From Allodiplogaster sudhausi (Eukaryota; Nematoda; Chromadorea; Rhabditida; Diplogasteridae), in contig CALZFC010000041.1 of NCBI GenBank assembly GCA_945643635.1, positions 247,501-311,500 of the forward strand: DNA of 64,000 bases. The letters are read 5' to 3'. The translations under genes and the position numbers were made by a program. The notes under the pieces are model-generated. The model was not told the origin of the DNA and did no database searches. It saw only the letters and a program-made list of their open reading frames with translations. Shown one piece after another: positions 1 to 12,300 of the stretch. How positions within the stretch are numbered: the first letter of the stretch is position 1; each line of letters opens with the position of its first letter.

Positions 1-673
1 AACTCGATCTTTACACATATCCAGCTTGTTTTCTCCCTTTATCTCTTCTCCATCCTCTCTTAACTACTGTACTCTATCCCCTGAAATATTCTCTTTCGAT
101 CGCGCTCTCTCTCGCTCTCTCTCTCTCTCTCCTTTGATACCCGCCGCTCCCCTTCTTAAAAGTGCTTGCGCAACCGCTGTCAGGCCGTGCTTATTTACGA
201 AGCTCTCGCTTTTGCGCACTTCCCATATCAAGACTTATGGCTACTCCACGTGGCCGATAATGCGAGATTTCCCTAGCAGAGAACCAAGTATCAAATTATT
301 TCAATCAGAATAAATAAATATATATAAAATATATGTATATATTAATTATATATTATGTATAAATATATGTTATTCATTTAGGTAAGATAAAACTAATTTT
401 TACTTTGCGCTATATCGAGCTGCAAAAAGAGAGAATTGAGAGTTTAATACGATTGCTTGATGGCGTTGCGGACTGTTTCCGTTGTGGTACTACAGACAGA
501 CAGCGGCCAGAATTCGTTTCGGGACAGTCATGGTTGCTCCCGCTTCTTTCTCTCTTCCTAATAAGCACCACGTCTTCAAGAAATCACGCAAAACTCTACC
601 TCCATGTGGGAGATCAGGACGCTGCAAAGATTTCTGGGTCCTCGAGGGAAGAATGGATATGAATGAGGGGGGG
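1..673. other. AT-rich sequence with CT microsatellite, no gene seen
   Basis: I see no supportable exon here. A CT/CTCG-rich microsatellite lies at about 100-131 and an AT-rich stretch at 310-400. Short open frames exist, but they lack splice context or recognisable motifs. Confidence 0.5.
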
Positions 674-778
674 GGGTGTACATACACACATCGCAGATAG
701 TATTGCGAGGCCGCATTATCAGGCTGAACTATTCGCAGAGTGCCAATAGTTCTGAACTATCTGCGCTGTGTGTACAGT
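674..778. mobile_element. ~100-bp MITE, deletion form of the 41.7-42.3 kb element
   Basis: The two ends are inverted copies built on ACACAGCGCAGATAGT, next to GGCTGAACTATT-type sequence. The same termini bound a ~650-bp element at 41671-42322 inside a cystatin intron. Here only about 45 bp from each end remain, joined directly. No coding capacity is present. Non-autonomous DNA transposon is an inference from the inverted ends and the two copies. Confidence 0.75.
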
Positions 779-1587
779 AGGGGATGGCAATGTGATGAGT
801 GCTAGATCCTTTTCTTCCTTCCCTTTTTCAAACCATTTCAAATGAATACTCCATCCCAATCCCTTTTTATCTCAGAGCATGTGCAAATGGTTGAAAGCAA
901 AATTGCTGCACTGCATCGCACAAAAACAATAACAAAATCCACCTTTTTTTCTAGCCTGAAGCACGGTTACAGAATGTTTTGATGGCAATGAAATTTTGTT
1001 TAGTAAATGAGTCAAAACTGCGTATGAAACAGGAGAAATAACAAAAAAGGACTATACAACAACTAACGTAGAAAAGAGGAAATGCAGGGGAGAACTAAAA
1101 GAGGTAAAATGAATTTGAGCGCTTCTTTCTTGAAGACAAGTGGAACTTAATGTCGACTAAATTAGATATGCGTTTTTTTCTCTCCAAAATTATCAAAACA
1201 TCTACTGCAGTAGCCATGGCTTCGATCATGATATTTCGTGGGGATAAAAATTCAAGTACAAAAAAAAGAAGAGTGAAGTGAATAGGCCATACTTATGAAG
1301 CAGAGAACTTGAACTAATAATTACACACATCATCCAGTCTGGGCTTCTTTGAAGTACGAATAAGCAAGAAAATAGGATAAAAAGGTATGTTTAAGCTCCT
1401 CTAAGAATTCTTGAGAACTTGTATACATAAGGAGGCGTTCATTTGAACGATTAAAAAAAAGAGTCATAATAACATAGCACTTCTAAATTGAATCACGAGT
1501 AGCTTAGAGGAAGGGGGGGGGGGGTGGTGGTAAAAAAAAAATTCCGTGGTTAAACCTTTTCTGATTCTTCTGAAACCACGAGCTCGT
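779..1587. other. 3' flank of zinc-finger gene ZFa
   Basis: From about 1290 to 1587 this matches, in reverse orientation, the downstream flanks of ZFb (13986-14380), ZFc (29043-29410) and ZFd (30772-31127). The match includes a G/C homopolymer run at 1512-1524. The conserved 3' flank marks the edge of the duplicated unit. From 779 to about 1290 I recognise nothing. Confidence 0.55.
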
Positions 1588-2914
1588 TCAGGCATAGCCG
1601 TTCGTCGGAGTAGGAGTCATCGCGCTCTAAAATACATCGAGAAAACATCCTGCATTTTTTTTTCGATTATTAGGCTGAATTTCGTAACTGATCGTGAGTT
1701 CTAGGGGCACAATTTAGTATTCTTAGAACAGAAAAAGACTTACAAATTTTTGAATACCTAAATTGGGGGAGGGGGCGGAAATCAGCCTATGCAAGGTTCC
1801 TCGGGGCAACTTTTTGGCCACCAGTTCAGGGAATAAATAACAGCTGTCGACTTATTGGAGAAACTGGGTGGGGTAAATGGACTTGGACCCCCGGAAAGCA
1901 AGGCAGGGCCAGTAGAAGATGAATGTGTATATGAAGGGTATAAAAGCCACTGTCGAGGGAGGAGCCTGAGAATTCGGATGGGGAAGGAGGTATTGGGCCC
2001 ACGGAAACCAGGTTTGCCTTTTCTGTGCCTAAATGTTACTCAAAAACATGGTGGGTTAGGGCTTCGGGGAGGCCCAAAATCAGGGCGAGTCTATCAAATC
2101 GACAGTACCTTTTTTCCCCTGTGTACGTGCTAAAGTATGGGTGGAGTACGCTGGCCGAAGAATTTTTTCGTATCGTAAAAAAATAGGGTGGGCAAGCAAC
2201 TTGTTGGCTTGCCCACCATATTTTTTTTTTACAAAAAAATTAAATTTCTGGGTTATCCACCCTTTTTTTCGAGGCCCGCGGAGATCCTACGCACCCAATT
2301 TTGTAGAGGGGGGCCTCGTACCACCCTTTTTTCCCTGACGCTCGCTCACCTCCTCCTTTTCTCGCCAGATGGCGAGAGATCTCTGATCGATGGGCTTCTC
2401 TGGAAAGGGGCAGTTGGCGAATTGACGGAACTGCACGGGAAAGCAGCGCGCCGCCCACTCCATCCACGCGCTCTCCAGCTTCTTATTTCTGTGAGATAAT
2501 TACATTTATCTCGTATTCCTTTATTATACTTGGTAAACTCTCTTTTAAGCTTTTTTTCTTTCACTGCAAAACCACGTTGTCAGCTAATGATTATGTTAAT
2601 ATATACAGAAAATAAATATATGATTTATCTGAAAAGGCATAAATAGAGCCAAGACAGAAAAGAATAAAGAGGCTGTCCTCTTTTAAAATCTACCGCATTT
2701 TACGGTCTGCTTCTCTCGTTTTGTTCTTTCGTGAGGATTACGGTAGTTTTAAAGTAATTGGTCAGCCTCCTTTAAAGGATCGCTCAGGCGAATGTACGTG
2801 CATATTAGAAGAAATTTTGTGCCCTCCTTTTTCCTCTCTTCTACACGTACTATTTCCATGCGCTCTCGCGTACTCTATTAAGCATCGAGAGAAGGCCGAG
2901 AGATCATGAAAAGA

Positions 2915-2951
<37 letters not shown>

Positions 2952-5900
2952 GTGAGAGAGAAAGAGAGAGAGAGAAAGAGTAGGTGCGGAAAATTTCTTC
3001 AGGTATGCACGCAGTGCTGAAATAGTGCCTTCCTCTGGACTTGGGCCGGGGATGTTTACGAATGGCTAAACGGCCAACGCGGGGGGTTCAAAGCTTAAAA
3101 TGGGGGACCCAAAACCCTGAGGAAGGATGAGTGAGGGCGGGGAGGGGAGAAGAAAAGAAAGGTGGAAAAAAAGACAGGTGAAGCAATAAAAGAAGAAGAA
3201 CCACATCAGAATAATGAAGAAGCAACGGAAACACAAGTAATCAGATCAGAAGAAGAATGGAAATAACATAGAGATGAATAGACATGAACGCTAGATATGC
3301 ACGCACTGTTGGCTTATGGAATCTGTAGTAGGCGCACTAAAACTCACTTTGGCGCACCAAAATTGAAAGCGAATGCCGGGCACGGGTAAAAGGATTGGCT
3401 CTCGGATGAATTCGTAATCATATTGGATGGTTAATATATCAAAAGAAAGAAGAGAAAGTGCGATTTCATGACAAGGATTTGCCCTTTTGCAAAAGTTTGA
3501 AAAAAGTGGTGAAAATAAATTCAAGGGAAAATTATTTTTCTCCGAGTGCACAATGTTAGGATAGTCACATTGCATGGATTCGGACTCAAAACTAACAGTT
3601 TCTATGTAATTCTATTGGCACCGACCCGACAATTCACCATAAGGATTGGCACAAGCGTGAAATTGAATAGTTTTTGAAAGAAGTGGCCGAGAAGTCAGTG
3701 TAAAAAGAGCGTATTTTTCTTCATTTTTCAGTTCCGATTAAATTCCAATGACGAATTAGATTAGAGCTGGTGCACTCTGCGTTCATATGCTGTCCTCATG
3801 GAAAGTTCATCTCTCTCACTCTATGCACATATGTCTAATTTTATTTATTTTTTCAACCCACCCCACCCTGATTTTTGAAGCCATTTTCGGTCCACCCCAC
3901 CTTGATTTTCAGAGTAACATGTTCATTTGGGTTGAATTTTTGATTTTTTACCCCCCAGGAAGGATGAGTGAAAATTTGTCCGGGCACTCGGCTTTTAAGC
4001 TATGGGGGGGGGTTACAAAGTGAAATACTGTTTTAAAAATTATTCTGGGCCGTGAGCCCGGGTGCTTAAAAAGCTGCTGTCATGGGTCCGACATATATTT
4101 CAGCACTGTATATTCGCTGGAGCTATCCTTTAAGACGGGGGCAAGCACGCCTACGTGAGATCGATGGGTCTCTCCTTGACTCCGTGCTGGTTGACTTGGT
4201 GCTGGTAGACTGCTGATGAGGCGTTGCATTCGTAGCTGCACGCGACGCAACGGAACTGCTTCTGTGGATGATGGCGCTTGGCGTGCGAGATCATCGGCCA
4301 CTTTGGCGAGCGTCCCAGATGGATGGCCTTGGGACACATCTAAATGACAAAAAAATTAGAATGAGAGAAACAAAGAGAAAGGAAAGGAATAAAAAGAAGA
4401 GAAAAATAAAGAAGAGAAAAGAAAAATAAAAGAAATAGAGAAAGAAAAGAATGAAGAGAAAAAGAAACAAAGAGAAAAAAAAGAAAAAAAATAAGGGAAA
4501 AAGAAAGAAAATAAAGAAGAGAATAAAGACAGAGCGAGATTGGGAGAGAGAAAGAGAGAGCGAGAGAGAAAGAAAGATGGAGAGACAACAATTCAAGACA
4601 AAGAGAGTTAGAGAGATAAAGAAAGGGGGAACAATACATTATGGAACTGATTCGTGAAAATTGTATGCAGAGCGTTGCAATTCAAGGGCAGGGATTAGAT
4701 GGCATACTTTAAGGCTTTAGATTGTATACTTTAAGGCCTTAGAATTCATACTTTAAGACTTTAGATTGCATACTTTAAGGCGTTAGATTACATAATTTAA
4801 TAAGACTGTCTAACCATGCACTGGACACTCCTCGCTACTTCCTCGTGTCCTGCCATCGCCTCATCGTCTAATTGAGCAATAACTTCGTCGTCATCCTAAA
4901 TAGGGAAAAGAGAGTGACCCGAGGGTCCCACAAAAGTAGCTGGCTGCCTAAGAAGACCTCTGATGACCACGAAAAATAAGGTGGGAATGCCAAAAATTAA
5001 AATTTTCGAGTCTTAAAAATTCCTTGGTTAGTCCGGTTCGAAAGTATAAAATGAAAAAAAGGTGTAGCTCTCTGGCTCGGATATATTTGGCACTTCCGAA
5101 AAAAAGAAAGAAACTCGATTATGCTACAGAGAGAACTCATATTTCAGAATTAAAAAAATTAAACCTAACTTCAAAAAATTCATCAAAAAAGTAACTTCAA
5201 AAAGAAGTAATAAAAAAAACACGAACATCCAAAACTCCGTCGAACCAACGAAGCGCCGAGGACCTCCCATCGAACTTGATGCTCATGAAGTGGTATTCAT
5301 TGATTCGAGGAATGAGCGCAGGGAAGCATAGCTTCATTGTTTCACGCCATTCCTCCTGCATGTTTGCGTCGCTAAAAAAAGTTCATTTTAATTTTTTTTT
5401 TAGCTAATTTGACGACAATGCTTTTTTTACTACTTATTAAGAGGCGTGGGAAAGTATAAAATAAATTATTATTATATATTTAAATAAAAAAGATTTCGCT
5501 CGTATTTTCCCTCTAATAAAACCTATTTCGATACGTAAGAAATGAAGTAGTCTCGGTAAAAAAAAATGTAAAATATATAAAAAATAAATAAAAGTAGTCT
5601 ATGTTAAAAAAAAGATTTAAAATACATATAAAAAAATATAAAAAGTAGTCTAGGTTAAAAAAGAGATTTAAAATATATAAAAAAAATTAAAAAAAAGTAG
5701 TCTAAGTTTAAAAAAAAAAGATTTAAAATATATAATTTAAAATAAAGCTACCACATATCGATCGGTTGTTCAAAGATGGCATGTTTGACTGCTTGATGAC
5801 GTTGTGCAGTGTTCATGTAGTGGCTACCGTAGCCACAGGAATAGCATGCACACCGATAACGTTTGACACCATGACGCTGCTTCGCATGCCTCAGAATCGT

Positions 5901-8900
5901 TGCGAGGCCATCATCCTTCAGAGTACAGACGGTGGAGCACAGCTGGAAATATAAAAATGGAAATATAGTTATATTAATTTAGCATTACTCATTTCTACAT
6001 TTTTACTAATTTATCAATACTAATTAATACATTCTAATAAATAATCACAACTAATTTGTACATTTTTATTAATTTATCAATACTAATCAGTACATTTCTA
6101 TTAATATTCACTAATAATCAGTAAATTTAGATAAAAAAGTGTAAATTGAAAAAAAGGATCTCACCGCGCATTCGTACACTTCTTCTTCATGATCAGCGCC
6201 AAGCACGAGCTCGAGAGATGATTCTTCATCCCAGGCAGAAGACACCTAAAAAAATTAAAAGAAGAAAAAAAAACAACCAACTGCCACAAACTATTATTCA
6301 TATAATGATATTCAGTTATTTTATTTCATTTCACACTAATGCTAAATTATTGTACTAGCCAGATTATAAAAAAAGAGAGAAAAATATTCTTAAAAAAAAT
6401 CATTAACCTCATCAACATTTGACATGCTTCCATCGTTCTTTCTCTTTCTCGATTCGTTGACTGTCTGCAAGGAGTAAAATTCGCAGTTTAAAGCTTAGTG
6501 AAACGAGTGAAATATTTAAAAGGTTCAAAGAAATATAAGCACTCTTCAGACAGGCAACAGAAAATGAAGTCGATATTCATGGAATAATTTAAATAATAAC
6601 TAAAATAAATGAATAAATACCTTATCGACTTCATCCAAGTCCACTTTGACGTCATCTGTCGAGGGAGGAGGAGGAAGCTGGAGAAGGGGAGTGCAGAGCA
6701 GAAGAGGCGCATCCTTCACATCTTCATCGATAACCGAAGGCTCTCCTCGAGTCTAAAGAGCGGGGAAATTAAAGCCTCTGCCAGGCATTTTATAAGCATT
6801 TTAAGCAACCTAGGAATATTCATATTTCATTTTGAGAAACATTATTTCTATGAAAGACTTCAACGGATATAATAATAATAATAATAATAAAAACATTCTG
6901 AAACGAGTGAAAGTAACACAAGAAAAGTCATATTTTACGAATTTAGATAGAAAAAAAATCATCACGCTTTCTTCGGCGCTTCTTTTGAGACTTTAGCCTT
7001 ATTAGGCAAACTTGATCTCCTAAGCTTAGCATAGCGAACAAGACAGAGATGAAAAAGCTTAGCGAGATGCGCATCCAACCTCTTCGTCATTTTCTATCAT
7101 GCCCTTATCATCGCCTTCGGGCCAAATTTCTCCAGCATTAAAGTCGCTATCCTAAAACAGTAACTTTTTCGTAGTAATAATAAATAAGCAAGTATAAAAT
7201 AAGTCAAGATCCTATTGATTAAAAAATGTTCTTATTCTACCAAATGTGAACTTGATAGAGGTTGTAGTCGAGTGAAAAATAAATATAAAAAATAATACTA
7301 TGCTGTAATTTATAAAATTTTGAGACAGCAAATAACTTCCAAGAAAAACTTGACCTCTTAGGGAAAAAAAACTTACGCTGAAATTATCGGGTGCAGAAGA
7401 AGAGTGACTTGCTGCAGAAGTGCTCACATCCAGTTTGAGAGTCGAAGCTGGAGTAAGAATTAATCAATATTTAAACCGACGAGTAAAAGATAATCAATAT
7501 TTAATCCTAGAATTAATCAATATTTAATTTCAAAATAAAGATTTGTTTAATGCAATTTTTTTTATTAAAAAAGAAAAAGAACGAACATCTTCTCGCTGGC
7601 ATGATTGAGATGCTCACAGAAGTCGTCTCTTTCACATTCTGTGGAGTTCCAGCGTTCATTTCTGCTCCCAGCTGAAACATTATTAGTTAGTTATATAGAC
7701 TACAAAAATATTACCAAAAAAATGTAAGAAAAAACGTTGTTGAAACACCCAGTTAGTCTGATTGGATACTAATCATGATGAAATGAGCGGCGTACATCAA
7801 AATTCATTAATTAGTTTGTTCGCATGAAGCGGCAGAGAGAAATGTCATTGCCAAAATAGTAGAAACTTTGACAAAATCACATTTTTAGACCCCAATTAAA
7901 CAAAAATTTTAGCCCACCTATAACATACTCCAGAAAAGATCTATCGCGAAACCTAAAAAAACACTTCATGACGAAAGAAACAATTGTTTATTAATGAAGC
8001 AGTAACGGTTTTCATTGTTTTATTGTTATTCGTGGAACATGATCAAAAGGTGTGTACCTGACTGGTAGAGGCCTTTTTGTTGTCATCCTGAGGGGATGCA
8101 GCAGAATGAAGGAGGGCGTTGTGGTGGGAAGATGGCATGCCGAGCAAGCTCGCTGCCTGAGCATCGTCGATCAGAGTAACGTGCTTCGCGATGCCTCCTT
8201 CAATCTAAACAAAACTCGGCCAATGATCACTGGTCAATGATTATTGATCACTGCTTAAATATGTTTAGTTTTTCCGAGCTCAGCGACAAACCACCGTATT
8301 CTTAAAATAGTTATAAATTATTACATAAAAAGTGATAATAACATCATTAAAACAAAACACCTTAAATATAATAATCATATACGACAACAATAACATTTCT
8401 TTTTTTCTCCTGACCAGAAACGTGGAGCAGTAGTCAATGTCTGCGTCATCTTCCAAGTGAACAAGCGCGTAAATCGGCTTCTTCGGTGCAGTCTGTATGA
8501 AGCAAGTTAACTGAGAGCGATGACGAAATTACACAAGTTTGACATGAAAGGCAAGGGCGTGCAAACGTATTCAGTAACTTATTATTAGCTGAGAGCAGTA
8601 ACGAAATCATACAAATTTGACATGAATAGAGAAAAAACTTGGCACGAGAACCATATTGGAAGACGGGGTCTCCGCGGGGGCGGGCAGCGACGTGAGATCG
8701 CGAGTGGGAAGGCCGAGCATAGCGGCGCCCTTGACGGCATCCACCACCGACACGCTCTTGGCGAGTCCTTTTCCCTTCTGAATGAGTTATAGGGTTTATA
8801 TGGGTTTTAGACGAGCAAACGGCACTTATAATTGTAAAACCATAAACGATTCATAAAATACCAGCATATTTATCATGTGCTTTAAGAATATGAGATCCCC

Positions 8901-9020
8901 GGAAAACCGAATCAACAATGTCTTAAATGAATAAAGCATTTAAAAACTAACCAGCAGAAACAACAACGAGCGACTGTCCGCGTCTTCCGATAGAAGAACG
9001 ACAACGTAGCAGTGATCCAT
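1588..9020 (-). CDS. ZFa: zinc-finger paralog, 16 exons, 565 aa
   Basis: Exons: 9020-8952, 8777-8652, 8492-8415, 8204-8058, 7671-7587, 7447-7377, 7151-7080, 6752-6621, 6464-6408, 6245-6165, 5942-5752, 5371-5227, 4895-4815, 4339-4155, 2488-2350, 1626-1588. All junctions are GT-AG and the frame closes. Exons 1-4 encode two copies of an unrecognised domain (YVVVLLSED...AKSVSVVDAVKGAAMLGLP, then YALVHLEDD...AKHVTLIDDAQAASLLGMP). Exon 9 holds a basic SRKRKN patch, likely nuclear. Exons 11 and 14 each encode two C2H2 fingers, and exons 12 and 15 each a W...CFP domain. It lacks the exon 7 found in the three other copies. Intron 14 (2489-4154) is swollen by an insertion. The last exon could instead begin at an upstream AG (1700). 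DNA-binding protein is inferred; the exact function is unknown. Confidence 0.78.
2762..4150. mobile_element. ~1.39-kb inverted-end insertion in ZFa intron 14
   Basis: Compared with the same intron of ZFd (33236-33483), ZFa carries about 1.4 kb of extra sequence. The ends are imperfect inverted repeats of about 40 bp: near 2770 CTTTAAAGGATCGCTC then GCGAATGTACGTGC, and near 4100-4140 the reverse complement CTTAAAGGATAGCTCC then GCGAATATACAGTGC. Inside are a GA microsatellite (2908-2980) and low-coding DNA. I cannot assign a superfamily. Confidence 0.6.
4345..4640. repeat. GA/AAG-rich low-complexity tract in ZFa intron 13
   Basis: This is nearly pure purine on the + strand. Other ZF copies have a pyrimidine-rich stretch (on the coding strand) in the same intron, so it is an expanded version of an ancestral polypyrimidine tract. 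Open frames across it are low-complexity artefacts. Confidence 0.7.
4696..4802. repeat. ~25-bp tandem repeat in ZFa intron 13
   Basis: About four degenerate copies of a unit like GCATACTTTAAGGCTTTAGA lie head to tail just before exon 13. The array is not seen in the other paralogs. Confidence 0.75.
5535..5748. repeat. ~60-bp tandem repeat in ZFa intron 11
   Basis: Three to four copies of an AT-rich unit built around AAGTAGTCTA and AGATTTAAAATATATA end at the donor site of exon 11. The same intron of ZFd holds an unrelated 19-bp array. Confidence 0.75.
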
Positions 9021-9300
9021 CTGGTGCTATCGAGACAACTCAAAGAGCCATTATTAAGTTGTTAAAAAGAAGTCGAGATATCAACTTTTACAAGAAAAAT
9101 AATAATTAAATATTAAGTATGAATTTATCGCTGAAGCGTCATTTTTGGGATATTGCTTCAGCTACAGTAACCGCCATTCAAACAGGCGCACTAGATATGC
9201 GTCACTAATCAAACTTATCATTTACTTATTATTTTGATGACTCAGCTTATATTATTTAACACCTGAATTAACGTCTCTTGAGTTGTCTTGATAGCGACAG
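9021..9300. promoter_or_regulatory. Shared divergent promoter between ZFa and ZFb
   Basis: Only 280 bp separate the two start codons, which point away from each other. The two edges are inverted copies of a short 5' leader (GAGTTGTCT...GATAGC...AGATGGATCAC). A closely related leader precedes ZFc and ZFd (GAGTTGTCTCGACAGCGCCA). Both genes' transcription must start in or near this segment. No TATA box is obvious. Confidence 0.6.
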
Positions 9301-12300
9301 ATGGATCACTGCTACGCTGTCGTTCTTCTATCGGAAGACACGGACAGTCGCTCGTTGTTGTTTCTGCTGGTTCGTTTTTAAATACTTTATTAATTTAAGA
9401 CATTGTTGATTCGGTTTTCCGGGGATCTCATATTCTTAAAGCACATGATAAATATGGTGGTATTTTATGAATCTTTTAGGCTCTTACAATTAGAAGTGCC
9501 GTTTACTCGCTTAAAACACAGATAAACCCCATAACTCATTGAGAAGCGAAAAGGACTCGCCAAGAGCGTGTCGGTGGTGGATGCCGTCAAGGGCGCCGCT
9601 ATGCTCGGCCTTCCCACTCGCGATCTCACGTCGCTGCCCGCCCCCGCGGAGACCCCGTCTGCCAATACGGTTCTCATGCCATGTTTTTATACTCTATTCA
9701 TGTCAAATTTGTATGATTTTGTCACTGCTCTCAGTTTAAGTTACTGAATAAGTTTCCAAGCCTTTTCCTTTCATGTCAAAACTTGTGTAATTTCGTCATC
9801 GTTCTCAGTTAACTTGCTTCATACTTTTTGCAGACCGCACCGAAGAAGCCGATTTACGCGCTTGTTCACTTGGAAGATGACGCGGACATTGACTACTGCT
9901 CCACGTTTCTGGTCAGAAAAAAAACAGAAAGTAATAGTAGTCGGATATGATTGTTATATTTAAGGTGTTTTGTTTTAATGATGTTTTTATCACTTTTTAT
10001 GTAATAATTTATAACTATTATAAGAATTCGGCGGTTTGGCGCTGAGCTCGGAAAAGCTAAGCCTACTTAAGCACTGATCAATGATCATTGATCATTGACT
10101 AAGTTTTCTTTAGATTGAAGGAGGCATCGCCAAGCACGTTACTCTGATCGACGATGCTCAGGCAGCGAGCTTGCTCGGCATGCCATCTTCTCACCACAGC
10201 GCCCTCCTTCATTCTGCTGCATCCCCTCAGGATGACAACAAAAAGCCCTCTACCAGTCAGGTACACACCTTTTGGTCATGTTCCACGAATAACACAAAAA
10301 AAACAATAACTGCTTCGTTAATAAGCGTTTTTTTTGTTTTTTGGTCGTGAAGTATTTTTAGGTTTCGTGATAGTTCTTTTCTGGTTTGAGCTTTTGAGAA
10401 GTTGTATTCAGTATTTTTAGGGTCACACTAAAATAGTCGCCAATACAGCTTTCGTTCCTTTTATATGAATTTGTGATTTTTGGTCTAATTTTTTTTATTG
10501 GGTTTCTGAAAATGGGATTTTCTCAAATTTGTCCTTCTACTATTTTTTCAATGAAATTTGCCTCTTGTACTAACACACTAACTAATGAATTTCGAAGGAC
10601 GCCACTCATTTCGTCATGATTACTATTTAATCAGAATTTTCGAGCTTACTGAGTACTTAAACTTGTTTTTTTCCATTAAAAAAAACATATTTTAGTACTC
10701 TTTATAACAAACTTGTAATGTTTCAGCTGGGAGCAGAAATGAACGCTGGAACTCTACAGAATGTGAAAGAGACGTCTCCTGTGAGGATCTCAATCATGCC
10801 AGCGAGGAGATGTTTGTTCTTTTCTTTGTTAATTTAATAAAAAAATACTTTAAAAAAATTATTCTGAAATTAAATATTGATTAATTCTAGGATTAAATAT
10901 ATTATATATAACTCTTACTCGTCGGTTTAAATATTGATTAATTCTTACTCCAGCTTCAACTCTCAAACTGGATGTGAGCACTTCTGGAGCAAGTGATTCT
11001 TCTTCTGCAGCCGATATTTTCAGCGTAAGTTTTTTTTACTTACTAAAAAGTCAAGTTTTTCTTGGAGCTATATTGCATATTTGCCCTTGTTAAATCTTTC
11101 TTAAAGATTTAAATTACCAATTATTTGGAAGAAGCTTCAAACTAGGGAGTTAGTTTGTTTTTCAGTTTGGCATCAAGCATTCTGTGAAGGAGCCAGAGAA
11201 CAAGGCCGCAGTTCAGGTCTGTTCGAATTTCTTGCTCTGTTTTAGTACTCATGAAGCTGTTCTTTTTTTTGCAGAGGCAGACTTTCTTGGAGCCAACAAT
11301 CATTTCAAATGAACAAATAAATCTCCTATCTATTGAACCATAGAAACAATTTTTTAAATGATTTTAAAGGTTTCCTTTCCCATTTCCAAATAACTCGCGG
11401 AATTTTTTATACTTTTTTTTTCTTCTATATATTCTTCATGAATCTGCCAACTAACAGTGTAATTGTGTTCATTTACTACCATAAGAAAGTAATAAAAAAA
11501 AGTATGTATGAAGAAATTGTTTGTAGCAGAATGCCCCTGATGGGATTGAAGCGTTTGGCGAAGGTGAAAAAGAAGAAGAAGAAGACTCTACAGAAGTAGG
11601 GGACGAGTCAATCGACCAATGTGAGGTGAGCTTTAAATATATAACTTAAACTTTATATACCCCGTCACGAAAGTGACACGTGTTTAGAATTAGCATGATT
11701 AAAATAGGATATGAAGAAAATTGTAATCACGATGGCTTGAATTCCACATATCACATTCATAAGCAGCAGTGTGTGGTTTTTCAGTGGTGCTTATATGAGT
11801 ATTACAACCGATTAGTACATTATATATCATTATTATACGTAGTAGAACTCGTTTAACTGCTCATATGTTCTCTCTTTCTCTGCCTCTCTCTCACATGCGA
11901 GAATTTAGGGAGTTTGAAGATAACTAGGTCAAACGCCTAAGTCAAGCATGTTTACATCTGGCTCAAACCCCTCAACGCACCCTATTGTTTCAGGAGGTCG
12001 AACTTTTAGAATTTATTTCCTGCCTCAAAATGTTGATTCTTGAAGCAAATATTGTAACAGCTTATTATTTATTTTTGTTATTTGTTTTTTTCACGTCTAC
12101 AAACTATCAAGTTCATATTTGGTAGAATAAGGATATTTTTTAATCAATAGGTTCTTGACTTATTTAATAATTGCTTCGCTATTTTACTACGACAAACTCA
12201 AAAAAAGCTGCTCTAGGCTTGTGACTTTAATGCCGGTGAATTGTGGCCCGAAAGCGATGATAGGGTCATGACAGAAAATTACAAAGAGGTTGATTTTTTG

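Noticed and set aside
1855..2338. Plus-strand frames inside the last intron of ZFa
   Set aside because: Not conserved in paralogs, antisense to a spliced gene, and over G-rich intron DNA.
11275..11343. Possible extra exon in ZFb (and 26255-26300 in ZFc) between exons 7 and 8
   Set aside because: A good acceptor and some cross-copy similarity exist, but no donor closes the exon and the frame reaches a stop, so it was left out of the models.
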